Shown here: positions 40,625-53,419 of the stretch, in pieces
Layout of the letters: each line of letters starts with the position of its first letter
How positions within the stretch are numbered: the stretch's first letter is position 1
NCBI GenBank assembly: GCA_013433145.1
Contig: CM024188.1
Location: 9,042,345-9,106,344, forward strand
From: Ascaris suum
Taxonomy: Eukaryota > Nematoda > Chromadorea > Rhabditida > Ascarididae
Reading direction: 5' to 3'
Length of the DNA stretch: 64,000 nucleotides
Program-made: the position numbers and the translations under genes
Notes under the pieces: generated by a model
The model's database searches: none
Seen by the model: the letters and a program-made list of their open reading frames with translations, nothing else
What the model was told of the DNA's origin: nothing

Positions 40625-42840
40625 GCGAAGGTAACTACGCTCATTCTATTTCGTTTTTCAGTCCACCTATAATTATTGGTATTATTAGCAGTTTTTTATA
40701 ATTGGCGTACACGACGCAGTTTTTGTTAAACTTCGCACCTTCTACTTGTTCTCCGGGAACGACAGTGCTGTTACAGATATGCGTGGTTACGCTTCTCGTT
40801 GCAATCGCTGTCATCTGTTTCTGGCAGCTCAACATGGTTTTCCTCGGGAAGCCCCTCGCTTGCTCGCAGCCGTCACGTCAAAGGCTGAAGTCTACGCTCG
40901 CAAAATCTGCCCTTCGCTGTTTCCACAGTGGTTGTGTTCCGACCGTTGTCTCGTCATCTGCTTGCTTCAGGTTTTTGCTGCATCTGATATGTGTCTATTT
41001 ATGTTATATGCCGCCACAGGCTGCGCACATCGCTCACTACTCCTTGTCTACGGTGTCGACTATCGATCCGCCACAATCGGGTAGAACAGGTTCTGCTGGA
41101 TTGTAGAATGAGGGGATTTTAGCTCTTGTCTTCCATGACACTGTGATAGTTTTTATGGCTCTCAAGGTTGGTCAAAACATCATAGGAGGTGATCCGAATG
41201 GCCTTATCTTCTTATGAATGAAACCATAAAGCAGCCACATGCTTCGTGGAAGCCTTTTCGTAGTGGCTTGATTGCACCTTCATTCTTTCGATTGCTTTCT
41301 GTTCGAATAAGTTTCATGGTTCCAGTTATTCTCCGTTGAAAATTGCAGAACCGTGCATTGCTGGCGGAAGCCGCTGACGTAGTCTTCTCAAGTCGTCTAC
41401 AGAGAAATTTGCAGTTCTTTTTTATACGAAAGGGCAAGAGTGACAACATATCTGAGCCGTTCAATTTTGGAACGATGCAGTTGACCCTTTGAAGCAGCAA
41501 CAGAACGGTGCTGCAGTACGATAGATGCTGCTCATCCACGCCCAGCGCAAGTCCACAATAGACTAGAGCTTACGGCTCAGAGACCACAAATTAGTCAGAA
41601 GTTGTGCAGTGCAGCTGATTTAGCAGGGCCAATAAAATACTGCTGTAAGAGACACCCAAAATTTTGATTTGGCTCACTGTTAGTAAGCGCATGTTTGAAA
41701 ATTCAAATGCTAGAATCTTGATGCTCTTGCGGAATATGCAGAAGTTATTGCTTGGATGGGTGGGCGTTTTGAGGATTTCAGGCTTATGAGGTTGGTGCCC
41801 GTAGAGGTTAACACCCACATGATTTTGCATTGTGCTCAGAATATCGATCGACATATCCATCAGAGAAATGTACGAGATTCCCAGAAAACATTTGTTTCAG
41901 GAGAAGCATTTTAGTATCAGATTAATTGCAGGTCGTTTGAGCACATAACTGTTTTACCAGCATGAATGTATGTATATGCGTACGTACGCTCAGGAGCTGG
42001 TAGATGGAAGACAGGAAAAAAGCCGCCTTGGCATTTTTAAGAATTGCTAGTTAGCAAAAGGATTGTGAATGAAATAGGCTGCTGAATAATAAAGCTAATA
42101 GATATTGCTAGCAGTGTTTCAGTGGTGGATTTTCCACAGCAATAATAAAGGAATAAGATTTTCGCCTACTTAAACATAAATGCGTCGTGAAATGTTTTTT
42201 GAATACGGTATCAACTATAAACATCTCTTATTATAGATTTCCGCGTTAAGGCATTTTCTAAGCTGCACGATACATTGCTGCGATGACTTTTGCGTAAAGA
42301 TGGTCAGCCATCGGCATTGCACTTAGAATTTGGAGGAATTTTCTGCTGATCGATGTGGTTGTGTAAACGAGGAGTTGAATGGAATCAATGTCAGGCAGGT
42401 TTGTTGGAAGGTGAGGAGTTTACAGACGAGCGCATTTTCGTTTTGTCACCTGTTTGTCTTTGTGTTGTTTGATGCTCTCCATACCATTACGCCGTCGAAA
42501 AGGTCGGTCATCAGCGATTGCGGAAGAGAACTCGGATGGAAAATGGTTGGATAATGGATGGAAAGGTACTGCGAGCCTCGACAATTTCCATTCGAACTTG
42601 GTCGTCACGCTTAAGAGTAACGTTAGTTATTTCATCGGAGACTACAATAATGAGTGCATGTCGGAATTAACTTGCACGTGCTACCCGCATTGCCATAAAG
42701 TCTGGTTAAAGGAGATTCCCAAGTTGCTTGCTAATGTAGGTATCTAACAGTAGGTTGTAATTTAAAGTGGAGAATCGGGCATCTTGTGGCTGATACACTT
42801 AGCCGAATATTTGCAAACCACTGATGGGGAAATCTGCCAT
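40625..42840. other. No supported gene; possible 3' UTR and weak RT-like scraps
   Basis: Two overlapping + strand frames at 40,702-41,106 (134 codons) and 40,746-41,084 are open but have no start or motif I trust; they may lie in the 3' UTR of the gene ending at 40,624. On the - strand, 41,204-41,539 and 41,591-41,860 are open, and IKILGVSYSS in the latter is faintly like the RT thumb region of LINEs (LGV.fsS). That is too little to call an element. Confidence 0.35.
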
Positions 42841-43320
42841 CTTTTCGGAGTCAAAAACGGTGCAATTTGTGCATTTTTGATGCATTAAAAACGAGGCATT
42901 AGGATTTGTTTTGTTTTTTTTTTTTTTTTTTATTTTGTTTCTTTTCAAAAAGCCTTATTTGAGCAATTTTTCAAATGTCTTACCTGCAAAAAGGGAACAA
43001 TTTATGCATGACGCCTTTACATAATCGCTTCAAAACGCTGCATTAGGGGCTGTTTCTTCATTGCAAGAATGTTTTTGAAGAGCTAATTTCAGCAATGTTT
43101 TCAATTAATTACCTACAAAAGAGGATATAATTTGTGCATTTTAGTGTCACATAATCTTTCCAATTAATTATCTGCAGAAAGCTTGTTTTGTGCAGGTCAT
43201 GTATCATCTAAAATGCACAATTTGCGTCATTTTTTACACAGGACTAATTGGAAATACTCCTCAAATAAGGCTTTTTAAACCTATCGTTGCAGTAGGAAAA
43301 ATAGCCTCAAATGCATCGGT
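42840..43320. repeat. Isolated relic of the ~130-bp satellite, partly inverted
   Basis: The same word set as the 27-30 kb array reappears: GTGCAATTTGTGCATTTTTGA, GCATTAAAAACGAGGCATTA, AAAAAGCCTTATTTGAGCAA, TTACCTGCAAAAAGG and ACATAATCGCTTC, in reverse-complement orientation for about three copies. From about 43,200 the direction changes back (AAATGCACAATTTGCGTC, then CAAATAAGGCTTTTTAAACC). It contains a 22-27 base T run at about 42,905-42,931. It lies 13 kb from the main array and just upstream of the RTE fragment. Confidence 0.7.
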
Positions 43321-43879
43321 GTAGAGTTAGAAACAGCGAGATGAAGTGCTCTAGAATAATGAAGAGTTCTTTGAGCGCTTCCTCGAGCAGGATTGCATGG
43401 AAATCCGGATTGGAAAAATCTCGACTTTCAAGTTTCACGCTCAATTGAGCAAGTCCGCAAAATTTTCTCGGAAGTTTGTCCACACTTCATGGAGAGATCA
43501 ATCCGCATAACATCATCTCTTTTGTTTCGTTACAAGCTATTCCTAGCGAATGCGCCTGTTCGTGTTTGCTCTATATGTCATTCTGAAAATTGGAATACAA
43601 CAATTTCCGCAAGCGTTCCAAAGCATACGACGAAAATCAGTATCCTTCAATATTTTTAATGATTTTTTTTCTATATCAGCGAACTACTTGATGGCATCTC
43701 AGGTTTTATGAGGTCAAAATTATTGCGAAATATGCGAAGTTTCACAAGCATATTGAACAGCGAAGTATTGATGAGGCTTAGCTGACAAAATCGAGGAGAA
43801 CGCCGAATATGAAGATGTAAAGTTTTAAAGTTCGAGAATTGAAAAAGAAAGATTCGAAGCGGATCGAAGAAATGATGCA

Positions 43880-45560
43880 ACGAGGGACGAAATCGATTAC
43901 TTTCTTAGAGACAAACGAAGATTGGTGATGGACATCGCCGTAATAACGGAATCGGCGTATCCGTTCATTCGATGCGCCGTCTCTTAAGAGCGGAAATTAC
44001 AGTCGATTGCCTGGCAGAAGAAAGATTTCGAAGAAAAGCAGCCTACCGAGGACGGCATAAGCAATTCGACATCACCGTCTTCCTGCGAGCATTTAAAACC
44101 GGGAGTTGTTACACTTCCGACAGCGACATAAACAAGGATTATGGCAACTTATTGAAGAAATTTGAAGAACGCAAATCTGCTGCTGCCGTTAATATCGTAA
44201 AACGATAAAAGACGAACAATGGCGGCGAAGGAGATATTAGACTTAAGTACAAACTTCTTATGAAATTATTAAGAAAGAAGATAACACAAATTACGAAGCC
44301 TACAGAAAAGAGAAATTACGGAAAGCAGCGCAAGAGAAGACCAGCTACAAGAAAGCATGGAGGGAGGTACAGCTGCATAGGAAAACCTCTTCTGCGTTCG
44401 CTGATGAAAAAAAAGAGAAAGGACGACGAGTCGAAAAGAAGGAATATGCAAATCATTCTTCGAAGAAATGTTTTCGTCGACTCTTCCAACGAAAGCCCCT
44501 CATCTGAACTTGACCTTGTCTGCCTAGGAGATAACACCAGAGAAATAGAAAGAGCGATAGGTGTCGTGAAGCAAAGAAGGCCGTAGGCACTGACCGAATA
44601 CGCATGGAAGAAATCCGAGCTGGTGGAGACACGCTTACAGAAGCGTTGAATAATCGGTTTTGCTGGTACTTAAAATCGGAGAAAATTCCGGCGGAATAGA
44701 AAAGGTCGCGAACAGTGTCGACACCTAAAAAAGGGAACCGTGAAGACATTCGCAGTTATCGTCCCATATGCCTGCTATCACATGTCTACGAAATCTTCAT
44801 GAGGGTTGTCTATATCAGAACAGAACCAACCCTTGAAGAAAACACAAGACGAGAACAGGCAGGCTTTCCAAAACGGTTTTCGACAATTGACTGCATATTC
44901 GCCCTAACACAGCTAACAGAAAGATGCAGAGAATACAGGTGCTGCCCGGTCTACTCTTTCTACACTTCAAGAAAGCCTTCGACTCAGCGGAGCGTAATGA
45001 AGTAATCCAAAGCTGCTCCGATGAGGAAATGCAATCATTGTATGTTCAGATCATTGAAGATTCACTATCCCATTCGCATACCGAAATCAGTCTCCTTGAA
45101 ATATCAGTAAGAATAAAAGAGGCTTGAAACACCTTGAAATACCTTTGAAATACCTTTCAAATACGGGAAGAGGCTAAAACAGGTGGACATTTGCTCCCCG
45201 AAAGCCTCCTGGTCAGCTCTGAAAGGGGCCTTGAGAAAGATTGAGGTTGCAGATGGTTTCAGTCTTGATGACGAACAATTCCACATGCTTCTATTTGCGG
45301 ATGACGTGGTACTCGTTGCCAGTGATCCAAAAAAGTTGCATATTCATTGAACGAGCTCAACGAAGATGCCACGAAAATTGGGCTCAGCACTCACACCGGC
45401 AAAATGAAGTGAATGAAGAATGCATTCTCTTCTAAGCTTTCTGTGAAGCTCGACAGTGAAAACATCGAGCTAATGGAACAGTATGAACACTTAGGACAGA
45501 CTGTGCAAATGAGCAATGACTTGGGTTAGGAATTAAGCAGTTTTCAGCGTCTATTTAATT
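43880..45560 (+). mobile_element. Degraded RTE-type non-LTR retrotransposon, 5'-truncated
   Basis: The + strand encodes, in broken frames, a typical nematode RTE ORF. The end of the AP endonuclease comes first (DEIDYFLRDKRRLVMDIAV at about 43,890, then RRLLRAEI). The linker follows (KQFDITVFL, DINKDYGNLL at about 44,060-44,150), then the RT domain from about 44,710 (KKGNREDIRSYRPICLLSHV, REQAGFPKRFSTIDCI). After a frameshift come HFKKAFDSAERNEV near 44,960 and LLFADDVVLVASDPKKL near 45,290, and finally YEHLGQTVQM. At least four frame changes and several stops make it inactive. A small ~13-bp tandem duplication (GAAATACCTTT units, about 45,128-45,165) lies in the RT region. RTE elements move by target-primed reverse transcription; 5' truncation is usual for them. 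Confidence 0.9.
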
Positions 45561-46650
45561 GCACTGATATAGTTTGACTGCATGCAGCACTTGCTCTCCG
45601 ACATATGCAAGTCAGGATTGTGAAGGAAGAAGCAACTCGAAGGCGACGTGCTTCCAATTCGAAGAATTGCGAGTTACATGGCAGGCGACCAGAATTGGTT
45701 ACAAAGCATGAATCCCTCAATATAAGCAGTCATTTGAAGTGCGCAATTCTAGCCAAAAAAGTTAGTTCATAAAATGTGGAGGAGATCATAAAGAAGATGG
45801 GGCTATCAAGGGCACACTCTAGAATGGCAGAATAACATTTGGAAGAAGTACTTGTCTCACGTGCAAGTTACCTGTCCATCGACTCGTGTTCATTCTAAGT
45901 CGATCAGAAGCCAGGCGAATGAGCGACGGTTGCAGTCAGAGGTGATGGCAACTGTTTTTACACCCAGCATCATGGTAAGCAGTTTCTCGCATCGGAAGCG
46001 TTTCAAGGGCACAGCCTGTCGAAACAAAGTTTGCGCATTCAACAATGCAGCTTATTATTAAGTCGACTAAAGCGGATCGGAAGATTGTTAACGGCATAAG
46101 CCGCGTGCAGCGCTCAACCTTCAGAAAGTTAGTGGGTAACGCATTTTTGCACATTGCCGTTAGGATGTTAAAGGCTGCTCCAAGCATTCTTATTTCGCAC
46201 AAGAAATGCTCCTAGCAATGGAATGTGGCGTTAGCATTAGATAGCGAGCGATTCATTTCGACCTTTCAGAGTACTCGCGTGTTACATCAAGGGAAGGGGA
46301 CATCATCACCCAGATATCCGATCGATTCTCATCACCTTCACATATCGCAGAAGACTGAGCTTTGGATAGTTATCGTTTTGAATGTTACAAAACAATTCAT
46401 CGCTTCAGAGGAATCCCTAAACAATGCCTTAAAATGAGAGTTCAAATCATAAATGAGTGTGAGTAGATTTCAGAGATGTTCATATCCACGGCCACGTATA
46501 ACAGTATGGGCGAAGTGCTGTAATGGAAACGGGACGCAACGCTGATCGCTGTGGATACTCTGCGTTGAGTAGCCGACATTGACTCAACGGCTGCAGCGCT
46601 GTGCTTCGACTTAGACATCTATATGTGCACTGCGACAGATGGAGTCTGGC
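45560..46650. other. Spacer between two opposed RTE copies; contains a DGNCF-coding stretch
   Basis: No complete gene is seen. Short open frames occur on both strands (+ 45,852-46,061; - 45,936-46,202; + 46,225-46,437). One + strand frame at 45,941-45,958 encodes GDGNCF between a TTGCAG-like acceptor (ending 45,935) and a GTAAGC donor (45,975). GDGNCF is the catalytic Cys box consensus of OTU proteases, but the downstream residues do not continue the family pattern. Parts may belong to the flanking RTE copies. Confidence 0.4.
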
Positions 46651-47650
46651 AAGGATACTTTACTTTGAATACTTTAAACAGCTGTGATCTCGTCGATTTC
46701 ATCGTTCCCTCCATCGATGCAGTTGGCAACTCTTCCATCTGTAGTGATCCTGAGCCCTCCGCATCCAAGTAAATACATACAGGCGCCTCAGCGGGTCTTC
46801 CCTCTTATTGCGGCCTGCCGCGTGATCGTTTTACGTCTCTTGATTACCACTAGAAGATTTACTTAGTCCATCTATAGTCATTTAACCTGGCTACGTGACC
46901 ACTCCACCTTAGCTTTCTTTTGTACATTTCTTCAACGATATCATTCACTGCGGATCCAGAACGCAACTCTTCGTTTGTGGTGTGTTGCAGCTTGTTGATA
47001 CTTTCCATTCGCCTTTCCGTTGCTCGCTGGGTCGCTGCTAGTTTCTTTTCTTCAGCGAGTGTGGTATTCCACGCTTCCCACCCTCACAGAAGAACAGGGA
47101 TGGCCGTCGAAGTGAAGAGATCTCCCTTTACGGTTATTTTTATCATTGTGTCGTAATAGATATCGTTGAGTTTGGTGGATATTAGCCAATGCGCTCTTTT
47201 TCGTCTGCATAATTCCTGACCCAAATCGCTGCTCATTTGCAAGTCTGTCCTAAGTGTACAAACTGTTCCACAAGTTCTATATTTTCACTATCGAGCTTCA
47301 TGGAAAACTAACGAGAGAACGCATTTTTCATCCACATCGTTTTGCCTTTGCAAATACTGAGGCATTCTTGTTGAGCTCGTTCAGTGAACACTGCAAGTTT
47401 TTTGGGTCATCGGCAATGAGTACCACTTCGTACGCAAAGAGAAGTATTTGGAGTTATTTGCTGAATACATTGAAACCATCTGCAGTCTCCATCTTTCTTG
47501 AGAGCCCTTCGAGAGTTGATAAGGATGTCGGGGAACAAATGTCCCCTTGTTTTGCGCCTGTTCCGGCTGACAAGGATACCTCGAAGAAATAGCTACATCT
47601 GGCTCGATATGCTATATTCCTTGCATCCTTTTCCTCGCCATCTCGTCAAA
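46650..47650 (-). mobile_element. Second degraded RTE copy, opposite orientation
   Basis: On the - strand, reading from 47,590 down, are KQGDICSP, SRKMETADGF and VVLIADDPKNL (RT palm), SLNELNK, then RAHW..., LFTSTAIPVLL, and ATERRMESINKLQHTTNEEL, ending with YKRKLRWSGHVARLND near 46,880-46,930. This is the C-terminal half of an RTE protein. The stretch 47,380-47,590, reverse complemented, clearly matches 45,185-45,370 of the + copy at DNA level (both have GGACATTTG, GCAGATGGTTTCA, GTGGTACTC and TGAACGAGCTCAAC). The catalytic FADD box is altered to FAYE, and stops and frameshifts are present, so it is dead. The 5' end is truncated near 47,650. Confidence 0.85.
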
Positions 47651-48780
47651 CATAAACAGCACATCTTTGATTTCTTCCACAACAAGCTATCAATTGAAGT
47701 AGCACCAAACTCGCGATGTTTCAAGACAGAGGGAGGACCACTTGTTAAGCGCTCGTAATTGAAGCAACACAAGACTTCCGCTACTTATATAACGTCTTTT
47801 CGCCATGATCCCTATCATATCTGAGACTTCAGATGTTTGCTTCACATCTCTAGAAGAGACCGAAGATCTTTTGGAGGAACGACATCTGTTGCCACTTCGA
47901 GTCAGTGATGGGGTTTCGGTAATTCGTCTAGCTTTCTTAAATCGCTCGCATATGTCAGCAGTGTCAACATAGGTCAATCTCTGTAACGCATGTACTTCGA
48001 GCCTGCAAATTATGTCGATTGCGCGTCATATGAGAAATTGATCTTGTAGAAAAGTGCTTGCTTTTCTGTCAGGTTATTAATGATTCTGATAGAGCATTCA
48101 ATGCTCTTTAAAATGTGTTGAAACTCGTCTTTCGAATTTTATTTCCTTTCGGCATATTTTCATATTTACTGCGACATTTTTATTGCCGAATGACCACTAC
48201 CGCGCCGCTCTCCGAGGGCGCGCACGGTCTCTCTCCGTCTCTCCTTTGCGCGTGCGCTTGTGGCTATGTGCGTCGACCCGGGATTGCTGTTTTCAGCAGT
48301 GAAGCAAAAGGAGTTCGGCAAACGTGTGACGATCATTCTATTTAACGGATTTTGAAAAGCAGGCTATGGCACATCGTTTAAGTCGTTCCTCAGCTTCGGA
48401 CTTTCTCGAAACGTGACCTCAGGAAACGTTTCTCTTTTCCTGGCCTGTTGCAGTGACTGTTTGTTTCATTTTTATGCTGTTCAAGTAAGAGTAGTGGAAA
48501 GTGTTTTCCACACCTCTCATAAATGTTTTTCCAAAGTTGTGCTGCGTGTTTTGATACCAAACTAACTCATGCTCGCAACTCGCAAATCGAGCTATAAAGC
48601 CCTCTTTGACGGAGAGATGTGTCAGCATTGTCAAGCAGAGAAACTTCTTGTGCATGTTTCAGGTGCATGTTTGTTTCACCGATTTCTCTAGTTGAATAAT
48701 TCGTTATGTTTGCAATATTGCCTTGTTTTGTTTAACGTGCAATTTAGTATGCAGTTTTAATCTCTCATAGCAGTTTCGTA
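47650..48780. other. No supported gene
   Basis: A - strand frame at 47,690-47,977 (95 codons, Ser/Arg-rich) and a + strand frame at 48,115-48,345 are open, but neither shows motif or splice support. A GC-rich patch (CCGCGCCGCTCTCCGAGGGC, about 48,201-48,230) could be promoter-proximal sequence for genes to the right; this is a guess. Confidence 0.35.
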
Positions 48781-49000
48781 TGATGGAGACCAGCTTGCAA
48801 ACCAAGGAGGAAGTGATGTCGCCTGAATGTGGAGACGTCGAAAACAGCCAAATACAAAAGAGCGGAGTGTGGAGGTTTTTAAAGATATATTTGCACGGAG
48901 TGGCTGTATTTGAATTTCGTTCGGTAAAATATGCTCCGAAAAGCGTTCACTCCTTCCTCCGTTTGCTTGTTCGACATTCGCTGCTGGTCGGAAGATAATT
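48780..49000 (+). CDS. Possible 5' coding exon
   Basis: An ATG frame begins at 48,783 (METSLQTKEEVMSPECGD...) and is open to 48,998. A possible GTTTTTA donor follows after about 31 codons (near 48,872). The residue mix is protein-like (acidic N-terminus) and the next candidate exon lies 0.5 kb downstream. There is no known motif and no proof that it joins the exons at 49.4 kb. Confidence 0.25.
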
Positions 49001-49396
49001 TTCGTTTCCTTAGAAAAGTAATTCAAGTCTATTTTCGCAGCCCGTTTCCAAATTTATTAGTTTCATATGTTCTCTAAGTTCTCGTCACTTACGCATCCAT
49101 TCTGTCGCCCTTTTCTCCCATTCTCCCCTCCACCCCCACTCCAGCTTCCCCATCTTCCCCTGTGTTCGCACTCGCCTCCTCCCCTACTCCGTACTCCCAA
49201 CTCTCTCATTCCGTTCCACCGCCACTTGCATTCCCCCTCCCCCTTCCACGCCCTCCATTCTGTCTTTCTCAGTGCGCGTTCCGTTAGTCTGTCTGGCTGG
49301 TTCACGTCACATAAAGCCCATATAATTTCGTTATGAACCATTTATTGCTTGATTGTAAGTCATTAATATTTGCGTTATGTCTCAATATAGAGGAGC

Positions 49397-49994
49397 AAAA
49401 ACTTGATGAAGGTGTTTGTGACTGACGACGAATTGCTGGATGAATATGGCCAGATTTCTCTGATGTTTAAAACGATAGACGTGCTTCCACGCATGGAGAT
49501 TCCTATGTCGCTATGCGCAAAGTTCAAATCGGCACACTTTGTGTATCTGCAGACTGTGGAGAGCAGGTGGTTCCAGTATTCGTAACGCATCGTAGACGGT
49601 TGATGTCAATAGCAGAACGAAGGTTGAAGGCAGCTTTGGTATTATACAAACTCGGCTGAAAGTATTTATTAGGATCAGCGCAGTGGCAACCATGAATGGA
49701 CGCGGCACGATGGATCGTACGAGGCAATCGCATCGGAGGAATTTGGGCCGAGTGAGTAACGCGCAACACCTTTATTCTCTTGATCCGAATATGTTGACCG
49801 ACGAGGAACGCAAGTTGATTTGGAGAAGTCACAGAAGTGTGCTTTGGAGGACCTTTTTTTGCTTTCGAAAGTTTATCTGCGAACACATTTGCAGTGAGGA
49901 GACCCGACGGATCGGATACGATTTGCAAGAGAGGCAGCTTATCGAGAAGCTGTTTGAGAGAAGGACGGAAACTGTAAAAGAGGTAGATTCCTAG
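49397..49994 (+). CDS. Candidate exons of an unrecognised gene, frames interrupted
   Basis: After a CTCAATATAG acceptor (ending 49,396), a frame of about 62 codons reads MKVFVTDDELLDEYGQISL... to a TAA at 49,583. An overlapping second frame (VFVTHRRRLMSIAERRL..., about 49,570-49,660) and a third (to 49,994, containing LDPNMLTDEERKLIW and LQERQLIEKLFERRTET) also look coding. Three different frames in 600 bp mean either small introns I cannot place or a decayed gene. It lies upstream of the CCCH exons and could supply their N-terminus, but no phase-compatible junction was found. LTDEERKLIW is faintly like the start of PIK accessory domains; I do not rely on that. Confidence 0.35.
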
Positions 49995-50917
49995 AGTAAC
50001 GTTTTGGGATTTGAAGCGGAGTCATCTCGCAAAATCAGATAGATTAAAAGGGCAGTTTCCTGCTACCGAGACTTCCTTTTAGAGTGATTAGGCGACTGGG
50101 GAAGGACGAGGAGAGTAGGAAGGAGAGTGGGAAATCTAAAAAAAAAGCCAGTTATTGCTTACCAGGAATGAGTGTTCCCAGCAGGAATTATTGAGGAGGA
50201 AGTCATCGAGGCGACCGTATTTATCATTTTTGAACCCCAAATGCAGACGTCTTTGCAGTGTTACGAAATTTGGCCTAAGTGACCACCGCAAACGGTGCGA
50301 CGGATTGCCATAGAAGTGTACGTGCGTAGGAGAGTGTGTGAAAGAAGACGTTTACAGCGCAGTCCATATTTAAACTGTAATCGAAGGTGCCTTCCTCAAT
50401 CGTATTCCCTCGCGCTTGCGAATGCTCCGTCGTAATGTCTTTATTCGATGTCGCAGAGACTTGTTTCGATTGTATTCGTAAATTAGGTTTGCTTTCAATG
50501 GATATTCCAAAGATGTAGTTGTATATGGCTGTTGCTGGATCTGTGCCTGAGGTGCTCCGAATTTAGCAAACGGAATCTAGGTTTAGAAGCCGGAAAACTA
50601 AGCTGCTTCTCTGCATGTTCATCTTTTCTTCTTCACGGGGAGGATGAGAAGAGTGGGGTTTCAAAATTCTATTTGCTTGAAGAAGGGAAATTTTTACCCT
50701 CGTGCCTTCCCCTTCCTTTTGTTTCCAGTGGGTTCTGATCTGTTGTGAGGTTGTTCATGATGCATCAGAAAGACCTCCTGACCATTCTATTCCCCCTCTG
50801 TTCTCCTCTTTCTGTTGTTTTTGCACCTCAGACACTGTAATAAGTAGGGATTTCTTCATTCACTCTCAGTTTATGCCCGCATGTTTAGCACTCATTGCGA
50901 ACGAGTCTCTGTTCCAG

Positions 50918-52183
<1,266 letters not shown>

Positions 52184-53029
52184 GTTCTTTGTTACCAGTA
52201 TTATGTCTTCATGAAACAAGGCATTTTTAGGAAGTTTTCGGCAATAGGCGGCTGTGTTGGGGGAGGGGGGGGGGGGACGAGAGAGAACTAGACATTTTCT
52301 CACCAAGAAAGAGTTGCTGCAGAAAACGACAAGTTGTGGCTGGAATGAAACCACTGGACGGGTTGACTTCAGGGAATTGCGCTTAGAACGAAAATGGTTT
52401 GTTATATATAAAGATATGTTTCTTATTTTATCACGTAGGAGAAAGGAAGTAGTTTTAAATGGAGAACTGTATGTGTTTGATCCATTTTAAGGATTAGCAT
52501 ATGGAGATTTTTACTCTTAGCTCCACCTCAGCTTCCTTTAGGTGGTAGTTTTGGAGACCTTTGCTGGACTTTTTTCATTTGTTTTATCAATAAATGAGCG
52601 GAAAAGAAACATCATGCTAAAGAAACTTACCAATTTGATTGGTTTAGGTGCTATTCAGACTTCACTGAAAAAGAAAAGGATCAGAGACGTTGGAAAATTT
52701 CGTTGAATAATTGAGTAAGCACTATCCTGTCACACGACAATGAATATCTTAGTGATGCAGGCATCAATTGCTGGCATCATCTGCTGGCACATAAGAAATA
52801 AACTGAATACAAATAGTTGTGTTTCCATAACAGTTGACAAAGCTTTTTCTACGAACTTTTTCATCTTTGGAATGCTTCTTCACTCATTATCGTTGTGGCG
52901 GAAAGATAATAAAAGTAATGGTCAGCAACCATTGAGCTAAAAAACGGCCAGTGTTATGCAATTTCAGTAGGCAAACAACGCGATTTCCCATGAAAGGTGG
53001 ACTGCTTTCACTTGAATATTATCTTGCAG

Positions 53030-53129
53030 GTTGCATGAAAGTGCACCTAGAAGTTGGAAAGATCTAGCAAATGATCTCAAGCATATTATCGAGGTTACGA
53101 AGGAAATGTTGCCTTGGCTCATTCAGTGA
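53030..53129 (+). CDS. Candidate terminal exon
   Basis: After a TTATCTTGCAG acceptor (ending 53,029), a frame of 32 codons (LHESAPRSWKDLANDLKH...IIEVTKEML...) ends at TGA 53,127-53,129. The composition is protein-like and amphipathic. It may be the end of the CCCH gene, though the junction with 52,183 is out of phase, so at least one further exon would be needed. Another good acceptor (TCTCTTGCAG) is at about 53,256. A polyG tract of about 16 lies at 53,399-53,415. Confidence 0.35.
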
Positions 53130-53419
53130 GGTGGGAGTGCCGTCAGACAAATATTTTCCTTTGCTGTTCAGTTCTATCAGGGTGATCCGTACTTCACATT
53201 CTTTTGCACTACAAAAAACGGTGACAAATGTCAGCAGCCTAACATTTCTCTTGCAGTTTTGCGCCTGTCTTACCTTTGGGGAGAAGAAACTTGCTGCATG
53301 TATCACTTTTCCAACTCTTTATTAAGAAACCTTATTCGTTTTCTCTTTCGCGTTTTCGCACTGACACCAATTATTACAGCCTTCGAGGGTGAGAGGTCGG
53401 GGGGGGGGGGGGGGAGGGG

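Noticed and set aside
41591..41860. A third retrotransposon RT fragment on the - strand
   Set aside because: Only IKILGVSYSS resembles a LINE thumb motif; no catalytic box or neighbouring motifs were found.
45930..45980. A real OTU protease gene at the GDGNCF motif
   Set aside because: The residues after the Cys box do not follow the family, stops close the frame on both sides, and the site lies between dead RTE copies. Kept only as an observation.
49106..49290. Gly/Glu-rich protein on the - strand and Pro/Ser-rich protein on the + strand
   Set aside because: The stretch is a simple C/T-rich tract. Both frames are low-complexity by-products of it.
49683..49994. Phosphatidylinositol-kinase accessory (PIK) domain, from LDPNMLTDEERKLIW
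   Set aside because: Only about 15 residues look similar. The helices that should follow are absent and the frame changes nearby.
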